Shown: one piece after another, positions 27,083-36,071 of the stretch
How positions within the stretch are numbered: the stretch's first letter is position 1
Layout: every line of letters starts with the position of its first letter
Notes under the pieces: model-generated
Told to the model about the DNA's origin: nothing
The model's database searches: none
The model's input: only the letters and a program-made list of their open reading frames with translations
Program-made: the position numbers and the translations under genes
Assembly: GCA_012035435.1 (NCBI GenBank)
Contig: JAAUPH010000001.1
Location: 1-42,400, forward strand
Reading direction: 5' to 3'
Length of the DNA stretch: 42,400 nt
Source of the DNA: Sphingopyxis sp.
GTDB lineage: Bacteria; Pseudomonadota; Alphaproteobacteria; Sphingomonadales; Sphingomonadaceae

Positions 27083-27981
27083 AGTCCGTGGCTATCATGA
27101 TGTCGGTTTACAATGGTGAGCGATATTTGCCCGAACAGATCGCAAGTATCTTGGCGCAAACGAATGTGGATATCACGCTGTACATCCGCGACGATGGATC
27201 TGACGCTCCTACTATCGATCTGTTGAAAACGTACGCGTTGCAACACGATAATATCCATGTTTTTTATGGTCCTAATCTCGGTATTCGCGACAGCTTTATG
27301 AAACTGCTGAGTGACGTCCCTTTGTCGCATGACTATTACGGGTTTTCGGATGCGGACGATGTATTTCTGTGTGACAAATACGACCGTGCGATAAAGGTTA
27401 TGGGCAAGGCCAGAATTTCTGGGCCCTTAGCATATTGCAGCCAGATCACTTTGGTTAATGAAAAGCTCAACAAGATTGGTGCCGGAGGTCCGTTGCACCG
27501 TCCGATTGAATTCGGAAACGCTGTTGTAGAGTGCCGTATGTCGGGCGCAACGGCCGTGTTCAACAAGGAATTGATCGAAATTGCGCAATCGTTAAGCGCC
27601 GCTCAAGCTGTATTGCACGATGCTTGGATGAACTTGGTGGCCACCGCGTTCGGAACGGTTTTGTTTGATGACGAATCGCGCATTTTATATCGGCAACACG
27701 GCCGTAATGCAGATGGTGGCCGTCGATCCCGGGGGCAGCTGTGGCGTGAGCGGCTGGGCCGAGCGGCATTGTTCGGCAAATATGCTGCACAGGCGGAAAG
27801 CTTTCGAAGTCAAGTTGCTCAACGGCTCAGCCTTGATAAGCTTCAAGTATTGGGACGCATGCAGGCATATGAGGCGGGGACTTTGCCCGGATATCGGATG
27901 ATATTTGACAAAGAAATTTTTTATCAACGCGCTTCCAGCAAGGTTCTAACCGCTTTCGCGCTGGTCAGGCGGAAAACATGA
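27079..27981 (+). CDS. Glycosyltransferase family 2, rhamnosyltransferase-like
   Basis: The 300-residue GT-A enzyme starts VAIMMSVYNGERYLPEQI, with the nucleotide-binding YIRDDGSDAPT near residue 32 and the metal-binding FSDADDVF near residue 85. HDAWMNLVATAFG and YRQHGRNADGG, the usual late motifs of rhamnosyltransferase-like GT2 enzymes, are present. It would add one sugar to the lipid-linked repeat unit on the cytoplasmic side. Its true acceptor and donor are unknown, though dTDP-L-rhamnose is made by the rml genes in this window. ATG 27079 overlaps the wzx stop; the open frame extending upstream is an out-of-frame reading of wzx. Confidence 0.88.
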   Translation: MKSVAIMMSVYNGERYLPEQIASILAQTNVDITLYIRDDGSDAPTIDLLKTYALQHDNIHVFYGPNLGIRDSFMKLLSDVPLSHDYYGFSDADDVFLCDKYDRAIKVMGKARISGPLAYCSQITLVNEKLNKIGAGGPLHRPIEFGNAVVECRMSGATAVFNKELIEIAQSLSAAQAVLHDAWMNLVATAFGTVLFDDESRILYRQHGRNADGGRRSRGQLWRERLGRAALFGKYAAQAESFRSQVAQRLSLDKLQVLGRMQAYEAGTLPGYRMIFDKEIFYQRASSKVLTAFALVRRKT

Positions 27982-29077
27982 ACCTTTACCTGTCTCGGAT
28001 ATTTTCCATCGTGATTGTTCTATTTTCCATATACTCATTTAGTAATGCAGAAATCGATTTTTCCTATGACTATGCTGCATATATTTATTATGGAGATGCG
28101 ATATCTAATTTAGATATAAATTATATGAATAAAAGTGTTGTCTCGTTTTTTCCTTTTCCTTACGTATTGATACCTCCATTTGCTCAGTTTGAATACGGAT
28201 TTGTCATAGTTTATTTCGGCCTAGCTTATTTGGGTCTTTCGGCAGCGGCAATATATCTAATAGTCGGGACATCTTCGATCGCAATACGCGCATTCGTTAT
28301 TGAAAAGGCAAAAGCAGGATTAATATTGAACTTCTTTACATCATTGTCATTCATAACGCTGTTTGAAGCTAATGCTATACGAGTTGGAATATCCAGTTCG
28401 CTTGTTATGTTATCGATGTATTTTATTAGCAAACGAAACAACATTACGGCTTTACTGTTGTTTATATTGGCCTTTTCGATGCATGTTCAGGCACTGATGT
28501 ACGCTTTCACATTCTTATCAGGGGTGGCAGTCTATTTCATCTCTTCCGGCAGGCCGAATTTTCGTGTGTTTCTCGTTACAGTTTCGGTCGTCATGACGTC
28601 TGCGGCAATTCCTTTCATAAACTTGCCGTTTGGAACGAAAGCAGATGACTATTTGATGCGGGTTTCCCAAGCTACAGGGTTGAACATTTTATCGGGATCA
28701 AGCCTGATAATACTTTTCTTCGCATTATTATCCGTTGCGCAAGTATCCCATCAAAAGGGTTCGCATTGGAAATGGATTTGGATTGGTGCGCTATTTTCCT
28801 TTGCGCAGGCGACCCTTTTCATGATTTTGGCGCGGCGTTTTCAGACATTGGGGTCAGGCTTTGGCAGTTCGCATTTTTGATGTTCGTTATTGCTACGTTG
28901 TTCGCGATTAAGGATGGCGTCGTGGACGTCGACAAATATGTACATAATCGCGGCATGATGTACTCTATTTACATATGCAGTGCTTTGCAGGCCATCAACG
29001 TCATCATCCGCTATCCACTGTCGAACTTCTTTTATCCTCTTTTGCCGTATCAAGTGATTGAATATGTGCGGTTTTAG
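27978..29077 (+). CDS. wzy: EpsG-type Wzy polymerase candidate, AT-rich, frameshift near the 3' end
   Basis: The first 300 residues form many hydrophobic helices with the EpsG-like pattern (YDYAAYIYYGDAI, FEYGFVIVYFGLAY, ANAIRVGISSSLVMLSM, FSMHVQALMY). At the G4 run 28850-28853 the frame is lost; five G would continue RRFQTLGVRLWQFAFLMFV to the end at 29077, for ~366 residues. EpsG/Wzy proteins polymerise repeat units in the periplasm. The gene is much richer in A+T than its neighbours, with codons such as ATA, TTA and AAT common, which suggests recent acquisition from another lineage. That is usual for serotype-specific wzy genes. Confidence 0.8.
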
Positions 29078-29155
29078 TCAAAATGGCGCAATTTCCAGAG
29101 TGCATTTAGTGCAACCGTCGGCCAAAAGCGTTGGCAGGCGGGCAGAGGATCGGCA

Positions 29156-30303
29156 TTGACGCCGCGCCGTATGATCGTTTTTGCGCCCAATGTAGGGGGC
29201 GGCGGCGGGCTGGTGTTGCTGCGCGCTGTGCTAAAAACCTTGGGCTCGACACATCAGGGCCAGCCGGGATTTGTCGCGATCCTTGATGCACGCGGTCGTG
29301 AAGATATTGGGATGGATTGGCTCGTTGATGCTCGATCGCATTCCTCATTGCGATGGGTTGAGCCGACGCTGTCCGGCCGGTGGCACGCGGAGTGGCTATT
29401 GCGGCAGCTTGCGCGAGATGATGACATCGTCTTGTGTTTTCACAATCTTCCCCCAATTCTCCCCATCATGGGACGGGTGGTCTGCTTTGTCCAGAATGCT
29501 CATCTGCTCGACCTTATCCCCGCTGACGGCGTGAGTGTGCGGGTGCGGCTGCGCTCGGCTGCTGAACGCACCATTGCGCGCCTGTTCCGCCACCGCATTC
29601 ACCGCTATATTGTGCAGACCCCAACCATGGCCAAAGCGCTACTCAGCGGCTTGGGTACATCGGCGGCACCCATGGATGTCCTTCCGTTCGTCGCTGATGA
29701 GCAATCTTGCGGTCCGCAATTGCGCGCGCCTCCTGCCACAGATTTTCTGTATGTCAGCGATGGCTCGGCTCATAAAAACCACCGCCGACTATTTGCCGCG
29801 TGGATTTTGCTGGCGGAGCAGGGATTGTTTCCGAAACTTGCCGTCACCCTTCACCCGCATCGTGATGCTGCGTTGCGGGCTGAGCTGGACCGGTTGACCC
29901 GGCAACACCAGCTTCGCATTGACGATCTGGGGCAGCGGCCACATGCTGAAATTCTGGCGCAGTATCGGACTGCGCGCGCGCTGATTTTTCCGAGTTATGC
30001 GGAATCCTTTGGTCTGCCTTTGGTCGAAGCGGCGGCCGCCGGTCTGCCAATTTTAGCATCCGAGCTAGACTATGTTCGCGATGTCTGTGTCCCGGTCCAA
30101 AGCTTTATCCCCTGTCACCGCGCTCAATTGCGCGGGCGGTGTGCCGCTTTCTCGATCAGCCGGCGGACATCGTCACGCCGGTGGGCGCTGACACCTTTGT
30201 AGATCATTTGGTCGCGATCGGTGGTCAGCAAGACAAGCGGCTGGCAATTGATGATTCAATCGTGCATGGCCGCGGCGTTAACGACAGCAGATCGAAACCA
30301 TGA
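29156..30303 (+). CDS. Glycosyltransferase family 4, frameshift near the C-terminus
   Basis: The protein is a GT-B glycosyltransferase: MIVFAPNVGGGGGLVLLRA at the N-terminus, FLYVSDGSAHKNHRRLFAAW in the middle and the nucleotide-sugar motif LIFPSYAESFGLPLVEAAAAGLPIL near residue 280. The frame as written ends at 30202 with an unnatural Arg-rich tail. One missing base at about 30106 would continue as PLSPRSIARAVCRFLDQPADI to TGA 30301-30303, giving ~382 residues and an ATGA overlap with the next gene. TTG 29156, which follows AGAGGA, is a better start than ATG 29171. Sugar specificity is unknown. Confidence 0.82.
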
Positions 30304-31161
30304 CCCACAGCAAGATTTTGGTTCTTGGGGCCAGCGGCATGCTGGGTAACGCCGTTCTGCGGTATTTCGCGCAGCGTACGGACCATGAAGTGGTGGGAAT
30401 CGTGCGGTCGTCCCGCTCGGCCCGTTTGCTCCCGCCGTCGGTTCAGAAGCACGTAGCCGAAAGCGGCGATGTCGAGGATGTCGACGCGCTCGTCCGCATG
30501 TTTGATCGCCACCGGCCGACGACCGTCATCAACTGCGTGGGGTTGGTGAAACAGCTGAGCGAGGCGAAAAACCCCTTGGCGGCCATACCGATTAATTCGG
30601 TCTTGCCTCATCGCCTGGCACAGCTGTGCTCGCTCGGCGGCGCGCGGCTCATCCATCTTAGCACCGACTGCGTGTTTTCGGGTGCAAGGGTGGTTATGTC
30701 GAGAGCGATCTGCCCGATGCGACCGATGTCTATGGCCGCACCAAATTGTTGGGCGAAGTCGAATATCCCCATGCGTTGACGCTGCGAACATCGATAATCG
30801 GGCACGAACTCGCTGGTCATCACAGCTTGGTTTGCTGGTTTCTGGCGCAGCAAGGCGCAGTACGCGGTTTCTCGCGTGCGATTTTCTCAGGATTTCCGAC
30901 CGTAGAAATCGCCCGGATCATGACGCGCATGTTTTGGGACGTCCCGAATTGTCCGGCCTTTATCATTTGTCGGCGGCCCCGATTGATAAATATGCTCTGC
31001 TGCGCCTCATAGCGACGACATATGGCAAGGATATTCAGATCGACGAGGATATGGCGCTGGTCATCGATCGATCTCTTGATTCCAGCCGTTTCCAAGCCGC
31101 GACCGGTTTCACCCCTGACGACTGGCCCACACTGGTGCAGCGCATGCACGATTTTCGCTGA
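30300..31161 (+). pseudogene. RmlD-like nucleotide-sugar 4-keto reductase, two frameshifts
   Basis: Three frames joined give a ~286-residue SDR of the RmlD type: ILVLGASGMLGNAVLRYF, CVGLVKQLSEAKNP, LIHLSTDCVFSGA, then VYGRTKLLGEVEYPHALTLR (YxxxK), FSGFPTVEIAR and a final segment LSGLYHLSAAPIDKYALLR. Breaks lie at the AA of 30686-30687 (three A would give GAKGGYVESDLPDATD) and at about 30920. It lies directly upstream of a FnlA-type dehydratase and a FnlC-type 2-epimerase. In the UDP-L-QuiNAc pathway the reductase (WbvR) is RmlD-like, whereas the UDP-L-FucNAc pathway uses a CapF/WbjC-type protein. An L-RhaNAc/L-QuiNAc role is therefore the better guess. Confidence 0.8.
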
Positions 31162-31181
31162 AGCTCCGCAGAGGTAACCTA

Positions 31182-32210
31182 ATGTTCAACAACAAGACGC
31201 TTTTGATTACCGGGGGCACCGGTTCGTTTGGCAATGCCGTGTTGCGACGGTTTCTGGATTCAGACATTGCTGAAATTCGCGTGTTCAGTCGTGATGAGAA
31301 GAAGCAGGATGACATGCGCAAGGCCTATGCGCATCCCAAGCTCCGCTTCTACATTGGCGATGTTCGTGATCGGCAATCGGTCGCGGATGCGATGCACGGG
31401 GTAAATTATGTCTACCACGCAGCGGCACTCAAGCAGGTACCATCCTGCGAATTCCATCCGATGGAAGCGGTAAAGACCAATGTCATCGGCACAGAAAATG
31501 TGCTCGAAGCGGCGATCGCGGCCAAAGTGGAGCGGGTCATTTGCCTCAGCACCGACAAGGCCGTTTATCCTATCAATGCGATGGGTATTTCAAAAGCGAT
31601 GATGGAAAAAGTGACGGTGGCCAAGGCGCGGCATGCAGACTCGACCGTCATTTGCACAACGCGCTATGGCAATGTCATGGCCTCGCGCGGATCGGTGATT
31701 CCGTTGTTCGTTGATCAGATTCAGTCAGGCCGGGCGATGACGGTCACCGACCCGAATATGACGCGCTTCATGATGACTTTGGACGATGCCGTTAACCTTG
31801 TGCTGTTCGCGTTCGAACGCGGAAAGCCAGGCGAAATATACGTTCAAAAAGCTCCCGCCGCGACGATTTCGACACTAATTGAGGCGCTGAAGCAGTTGCT
31901 GGGGGCGCCGAATGCCGCCGTGCAGACCATCGGAACCCGGCATGGCGAAAAACTTTACGAAGCGCTGCTCAGCCGCGAAGAAATGGCGGCAGCGGAAGAT
32001 TTGGGCGACTATTATCGCGTCCCCCCTGACATGCGGGACCTGAACTACGACGTCTATTTCGAACAGGGCGATGTCCATATCACCGAAGCGGCCGAGTATC
32101 ACTCGCACAACACGGCGCGGCTGGATGTTGACGGGATGAAGGCTCTGCTGTTGAAGTTGCCGTTCATCCGCTCGATCATTGCCGGTGAACAAGCGGTACT
32201 GGACACGTGA
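31182..32210 (+). CDS. UDP-GlcNAc 4,6-dehydratase/5-epimerase (FnlA/WbjB/CapE/WbvB type)
   Basis: The 342-residue soluble SDR begins with LLITGGTGSFGNAVLRRF and has FSRDEKKQDDMRKAY and YHAAALKQVPSCEFHPMEA. The catalytic STDKAVYPINAMGISKAMME has Met in place of Tyr, as in FlaA1/CapE enzymes. The C-terminus DYYRVPPDMRDLNYDVYF is characteristic of the inverting, L-sugar branch. It converts UDP-GlcNAc to UDP-4-keto-6-deoxy-L-hexosamines, the first step to L-FucNAc or L-QuiNAc. The next gene overlaps at GTGA. Confidence 0.92.
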   Translation: MFNNKTLLITGGTGSFGNAVLRRFLDSDIAEIRVFSRDEKKQDDMRKAYAHPKLRFYIGDVRDRQSVADAMHGVNYVYHAAALKQVPSCEFHPMEAVKTNVIGTENVLEAAIAAKVERVICLSTDKAVYPINAMGISKAMMEKVTVAKARHADSTVICTTRYGNVMASRGSVIPLFVDQIQSGRAMTVTDPNMTRFMMTLDDAVNLVLFAFERGKPGEIYVQKAPAATISTLIEALKQLLGAPNAAVQTIGTRHGEKLYEALLSREEMAAAEDLGDYYRVPPDMRDLNYDVYFEQGDVHITEAAEYHSHNTARLDVDGMKALLLKLPFIRSIIAGEQAVLDT

Positions 32211-33382
32211 GCGTCCCTCCCAAAGCGCCTCCTCCGCGTCTGAAAGTGGTCACCTTCGTCGGGACACGCCCGGAGATCATCAGGCTTTCGCGGGTGATTC
32301 CCAAGCTCGATCGGCATTTCGAGCATTGTTTGGTGCATACCGGGCAAAATTATGATTACGAGCTCAACGAAATTTTCTTTACCGACCTTGCCATCCGGCG
32401 TCCGGATCATTTTCTGAACGCAGCCGGCGCTTCAAGCGCTGAAACCATCGGCAATGTCATTGCCTTGGCGGATAAGATTCTACGCGACATGGCGCCGGAC
32501 GCCGTGCTGATTTTGGGCGACACCAACAGCTGCCTCGCGTCGATTTCGGCTAAACGACTGAGAATACCGATTTTCCATATGGAGGCCGGCAATCGGTGCT
32601 TTGATCAGCGCGTTCCAGAGGAAATCAACCGAAAGATTGTCGACCACGTCTCCGACATCAATCTCACCTACAGCGCGATCGCACGGGAAAACCTGCTGCG
32701 CGAGGGCTTGCCCCCAGATATGGTCATCTGCACGGGCAGCCCGATGCTTGAAGTTCTTCAGCATTATCGCGATCAAATCGCGGCAAGCGATATCTTGGCG
32801 CGTTTGCAGCTAACCAAAAGCGAATATTTTCTGGTGAGCAGCCATCGCGAGGAAAATGTCGATAGCCGGGAAAATCTCCAAAAGATTGCGGACATCATCA
32901 ACAATTTGGCGGACGAACATGATTGTCCAGTCATCCTGTCGACCCATCCCCGCACCAAGAAACGCATTGACGAGGGGGGATTGCAATTCTCCCCACGCGT
33001 CGTGCTGGCCAAGCCGTTCGGCTTCACTGATTACATTGCTCTGCAACAATCCGCGCGGGCGGTTCTGTCAGACAGCGGCACCATTACCGAAGAGGCATCC
33101 ATCCTCAATTTTCCTGCATTGAATCTGCGCGAAACGCACGAACGGCATGAAGGCATGGAGGAGGCCGCCGTGATGATGGTAGGAATCAATCCCGATCGGG
33201 TTCGACAGGCGCTCGCAATATTGGCGACGCAGTCCAGCGGACCCGAACGCACAATGCGCCTTGCCCGCGACTATGATGTACCGAATGTGTCCGACAAGGT
33301 AGTTCGCATCATTACCAGTTATGTCGATTATGTGAGAACCGTGGTCTGGCGCGACCGCCCCTGCGTGACCAGCATTGTGTGA
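32207..33382 (+). CDS. UDP-N-acetylhexosamine C2 epimerase of L-FucNAc/L-QuiNAc synthesis (FnlC/WbjD/WbvD type)
   Basis: The 391-residue protein is a WecB-fold, non-hydrolysing 2-epimerase: FVGTRPEIIRLSRVIPKL, VHTGQNYDYELNEIFF, HMEAGNRCFDQRVPEEINR, SSHREENVDSRENL and SDSGTITEEASILNFPAL. The NRCFDQRVPEE form and pairing with the FnlA-type gene mark the L-amino-sugar branch, which differs from the wecB at 14023-15161. It completes UDP-L-FucNAc or UDP-L-QuiNAc synthesis by inverting C2. GTG start overlaps the dehydratase stop by four bases. Confidence 0.9.
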   Translation: MSVPPKAPPPRLKVVTFVGTRPEIIRLSRVIPKLDRHFEHCLVHTGQNYDYELNEIFFTDLAIRRPDHFLNAAGASSAETIGNVIALADKILRDMAPDAVLILGDTNSCLASISAKRLRIPIFHMEAGNRCFDQRVPEEINRKIVDHVSDINLTYSAIARENLLREGLPPDMVICTGSPMLEVLQHYRDQIAASDILARLQLTKSEYFLVSSHREENVDSRENLQKIADIINNLADEHDCPVILSTHPRTKKRIDEGGLQFSPRVVLAKPFGFTDYIALQQSARAVLSDSGTITEEASILNFPALNLRETHERHEGMEEAAVMMVGINPDRVRQALAILATQSSGPERTMRLARDYDVPNVSDKVVRIITSYVDYVRTVVWRDRPCVTSIV

Positions 33383-33398
33383 ACAACGGGCTTGAACG

Positions 33399-34640
33399 AT
33401 GATTGTGATAACCGGGGCGAGTGGGTTTATCGGACAGCAGCTCGTCGAGCAGCTGAAATGTAAATCTGTCATGCCGTTGCTGCTCGTTTCGCGGGATCGA
33501 GCGGCATTGGCGCGGCAGTTTCCAGATGCAGAGGTCACCGACTATGCCGGGCTTGCAACGCAGGATTTACGTAACGCCCATATTCTTCATTTGGCCGCGC
33601 GAAACAATGATGCCGGCGGCGATGCCGCAGCCTTTGCTGCCGCAAATGTGGATCATTTGATCGCGACGGCGCGAACAGCAAGGGCGGCTGGCGCTGCAAA
33701 ATTTTCAATTTCCTGTTCGACCCATGCGCTCAACCCCGATCCCGACGATCTCTATGGGCTCAGCAAGCGAGATGGTGCCCAACGACTGGCGGCGATGTGG
33801 CCGGCGGGTGCCGTAAACCTGTACTTGCCCGCCGTGGTCGGTAAGCAGTTTCAGGGGCGACTGGCGCTGTTGAACCGATTGCCTAGCTTTTGTCGATCGG
33901 TCGTTCTTGGGCCGTTGCGCCAGGTTAAACCCGTTATTGCGGTCGATCAGCTTGTTAATCGAGTGGTGGAATTGATGACGGACACGGTGTCTGCGCACAA
34001 TGATCATCAATGGGCCGAGGTGTATTTGGCGGATCCGGTGCCGACCGCCGGTCTTTATGCTTTTGCCAAACGGACCATAGACTTGTCCGCCTGTGCAGCC
34101 ATCGCACTGCTTCTCGGATGGGCGATGCTGGTGATTGCCGCGCTCGTGCGACTAGACAGCAAAGGGGCGGCGATTTTCGCCCAAGCGCGGGTGGGGCGGA
34201 ACGGTCGTGTCTTTACCTGCTACAAGTTCAGAACCATGTCGTTGGGAACGACGCAGGTCGCGACACACGAGGTCAGCGCTTCATCCATTACACGCATCGG
34301 TGCTGTTTTACGTCGTACGAAGCTCGATGAACTCCCGCAAATCGCCAATGTGTTTATGAACCAGATGAGCTTGGTTGGTCCGCGGCCGTGCCTTCCTGTG
34401 CAAAGCGAATTGGTAGCGCTGCGTAAGAGGCGTGAAGTATTGCAGTTGAAGCCTGGCATTACGGGACTGGCTCAGATCAACAACGTCGATATGAGCGATC
34501 CCGCGCGGCTTGCGGCTTGGGATAGTCGTTATGCAGCATATCGAACGCTTTTGCTGGATTGCATCATCCTGCTGAGAACTGTTTCCGGGCGCGGAGCAGG
34601 TGATCGTGTGCGGCTGGCATCAAATCTGCCAAACGACTAA
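33399..34640 (+). CDS. Hybrid SDR reductase/epimerase and monotopic phosphoglycosyltransferase
   Basis: Residues 1 to ~225 form an SDR domain (VITGASGFIGQQLVEQL, ILHLAARNNDAGGDA, the YGLSK YxxxK motif near residue 128). Residues ~226-413 form a small bacterial sugar transferase: a membrane helix (LSACAAIALLLGWAMLVIAA), KFRTMSLG, the catalytic Asp-Glu in RRTKLDELPQIANVF, MSLVGPRPCLPV and LKPGITGLAQIN. The C-terminal half adds a sugar-1-phosphate to undecaprenyl phosphate and starts the repeat unit. The SDR half resembles the 4-keto reductases (WbpV-like) that usually sit beside such transferases, so one protein may both finish and transfer D-QuiNAc or D-FucNAc using the product of the dehydratase at 17969. 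Substrate is inferred. Confidence 0.88.
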   Translation: MIVITGASGFIGQQLVEQLKCKSVMPLLLVSRDRAALARQFPDAEVTDYAGLATQDLRNAHILHLAARNNDAGGDAAAFAAANVDHLIATARTARAAGAAKFSISCSTHALNPDPDDLYGLSKRDGAQRLAAMWPAGAVNLYLPAVVGKQFQGRLALLNRLPSFCRSVVLGPLRQVKPVIAVDQLVNRVVELMTDTVSAHNDHQWAEVYLADPVPTAGLYAFAKRTIDLSACAAIALLLGWAMLVIAALVRLDSKGAAIFAQARVGRNGRVFTCYKFRTMSLGTTQVATHEVSASSITRIGAVLRRTKLDELPQIANVFMNQMSLVGPRPCLPVQSELVALRKRREVLQLKPGITGLAQINNVDMSDPARLAAWDSRYAAYRTLLLDCIILLRTVSGRGAGDRVRLASNLPND

Positions 34641-34674
34641 CCGCTGCCATGCCGTCATTGTCTGGAGCACGGGC

Positions 34675-35907
34675 TTGGATATCTTATTTCTATCTCAATA
34701 TTTTCACCCCGAACAATTTTTGAACAATCATATCGCGCGCGAGTTGGTTGAACAGGGACATGGTGTAAATGTTGTATGCTGTGTGCCAAATTATCCCGCC
34801 GGTCGTTTCGCTGACGGTTATTCGAATTTTAAACGTAAACGTGAGAATTGGCACGGCGTAAACATACATCGGGTTTTTACTATCCCGAGGGGGCGTTCCG
34901 CCATCCAGTTGGTTGCCAATTATCTTACCTACCCAATCGCAGCAAGCTGGCGCATATCGCGATTGGGCCGCAAGCGCGGTGAGATCAGCTTTGTTTCCAT
35001 GCCGTCACCGCTGTTCCAGGCAATTGCCGGCATTTTCGCCAAAAAGCTTTGGCGAATTCCCAGCGTTTACTGGGTCCAGGATATATGGCCTGACAGCGCG
35101 ATTATCACACTTGGCATCCGCAATCGGCTGGTGGTTGCGACGCTAAACGCCGTTTGCGGCTGGATATATCGGCAGGCGGACTTGGTCATGGTGCAGAGCG
35201 ACGGCTTTCACCCCAAGATCGCCGAATTTGGCGTTGCACCGGACAAAATTGTCACGCTGCCAAACAGCGCAAGCGCCATGTTCCGTCCGTTGACTGCCGC
35301 CGAGATTCCAGCGGAAATCCGGTCGCTGATACCACCGGACCGCCGCGTCATTATGTTCGCAGGAAATATTGGCGAGAGCCAAGACTTTGACACGATCATC
35401 GACGGAGCAAAGTTGCTGGGCGATGACAACAGCATGCTGTTCGTCATTGTTGGAAGCGGGCGCGACGAAGATCGAGTGCGGCAAAGGGTTAAGTCGGAAG
35501 GCCTCGATGAGCGCTTTCTCTTTTTGGGGCGTCACCCCGAAGCCGCTATGCCGGCTCTCTTCGCATGTGCGGACGCAATGTTGGTCAGCTTGCGCGATGA
35601 GCAAATCTTCCGACTTACGATCCCTAGCAAAGTGCAGGCTTATATGGCGTGCGGAAAACCGATCTTGGCTAGTCTTGCCGGGCAGGGTGCTGCGGTTGTT
35701 GCTGGGGCGGGGGCCGGGTTGACATCGCTGCCCGGCGATAAGCAATCGTTCTGCAAGATGATTCAGGCAATGTCTGAAATGTCGGACGCGGACTTAACGA
35801 AAATGGGAGCCAATGCGCGTCACGCATATGTCGAGCAATTTGCGCTCGATGCGGTTTTGGCAAAACTGATCGCCCATTGCGAAAATATTCTGTCACAACG
35901 GGGGTGA
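34675..35907 (+). CDS. Glycosyltransferase family 4, WbuB-like
   Basis: The GT-B protein of about 410 residues starts LDILFLSQYFHPEQFLNNHI and has VPNYPAGRFADGYSNFKRKR, YWVQDIWPDSAI, FAGNIGESQDFDTII and the late motif LTIPSKVQAYMACGKPIL, all typical of WbuB-like enzymes that add L-FucNAc or L-QuiNAc. This fits the L-amino-sugar genes just upstream. The best start is TTG 34675, eight bases after GGAG; an in-frame ATG at 34600 lies inside the previous gene and adds sequence without homology. It is the last gene of the main rightward EPS run. Confidence 0.88.
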   Translation: MDILFLSQYFHPEQFLNNHIARELVEQGHGVNVVCCVPNYPAGRFADGYSNFKRKRENWHGVNIHRVFTIPRGRSAIQLVANYLTYPIAASWRISRLGRKRGEISFVSMPSPLFQAIAGIFAKKLWRIPSVYWVQDIWPDSAIITLGIRNRLVVATLNAVCGWIYRQADLVMVQSDGFHPKIAEFGVAPDKIVTLPNSASAMFRPLTAAEIPAEIRSLIPPDRRVIMFAGNIGESQDFDTIIDGAKLLGDDNSMLFVIVGSGRDEDRVRQRVKSEGLDERFLFLGRHPEAAMPALFACADAMLVSLRDEQIFRLTIPSKVQAYMACGKPILASLAGQGAAVVAGAGAGLTSLPGDKQSFCKMIQAMSEMSDADLTKMGANARHAYVEQFALDAVLAKLIAHCENILSQRG

Positions 35908-36071
35908 ATTGCGGCTTCGCGGGCGGTCTGAAAAGCTATATGTCTACGGCGTGATCAAAATGTCAGTTGATGACGCGTGTGATTGTCTATTCCGCCGACG
36001 CTCGCCGGGTGCCAGCCAAGACGCGCACAGATGCATCCCGACTATCCCGGTCGCTGTGGCAACGACAACGA
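35908..36071. other. Convergent intergenic gap between the EPS run and galE
   Basis: These 164 bases separate converging genes. No hairpin plus T-tract terminator is evident. Short open frames through it are not supported by any motif. Confidence 0.4.
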
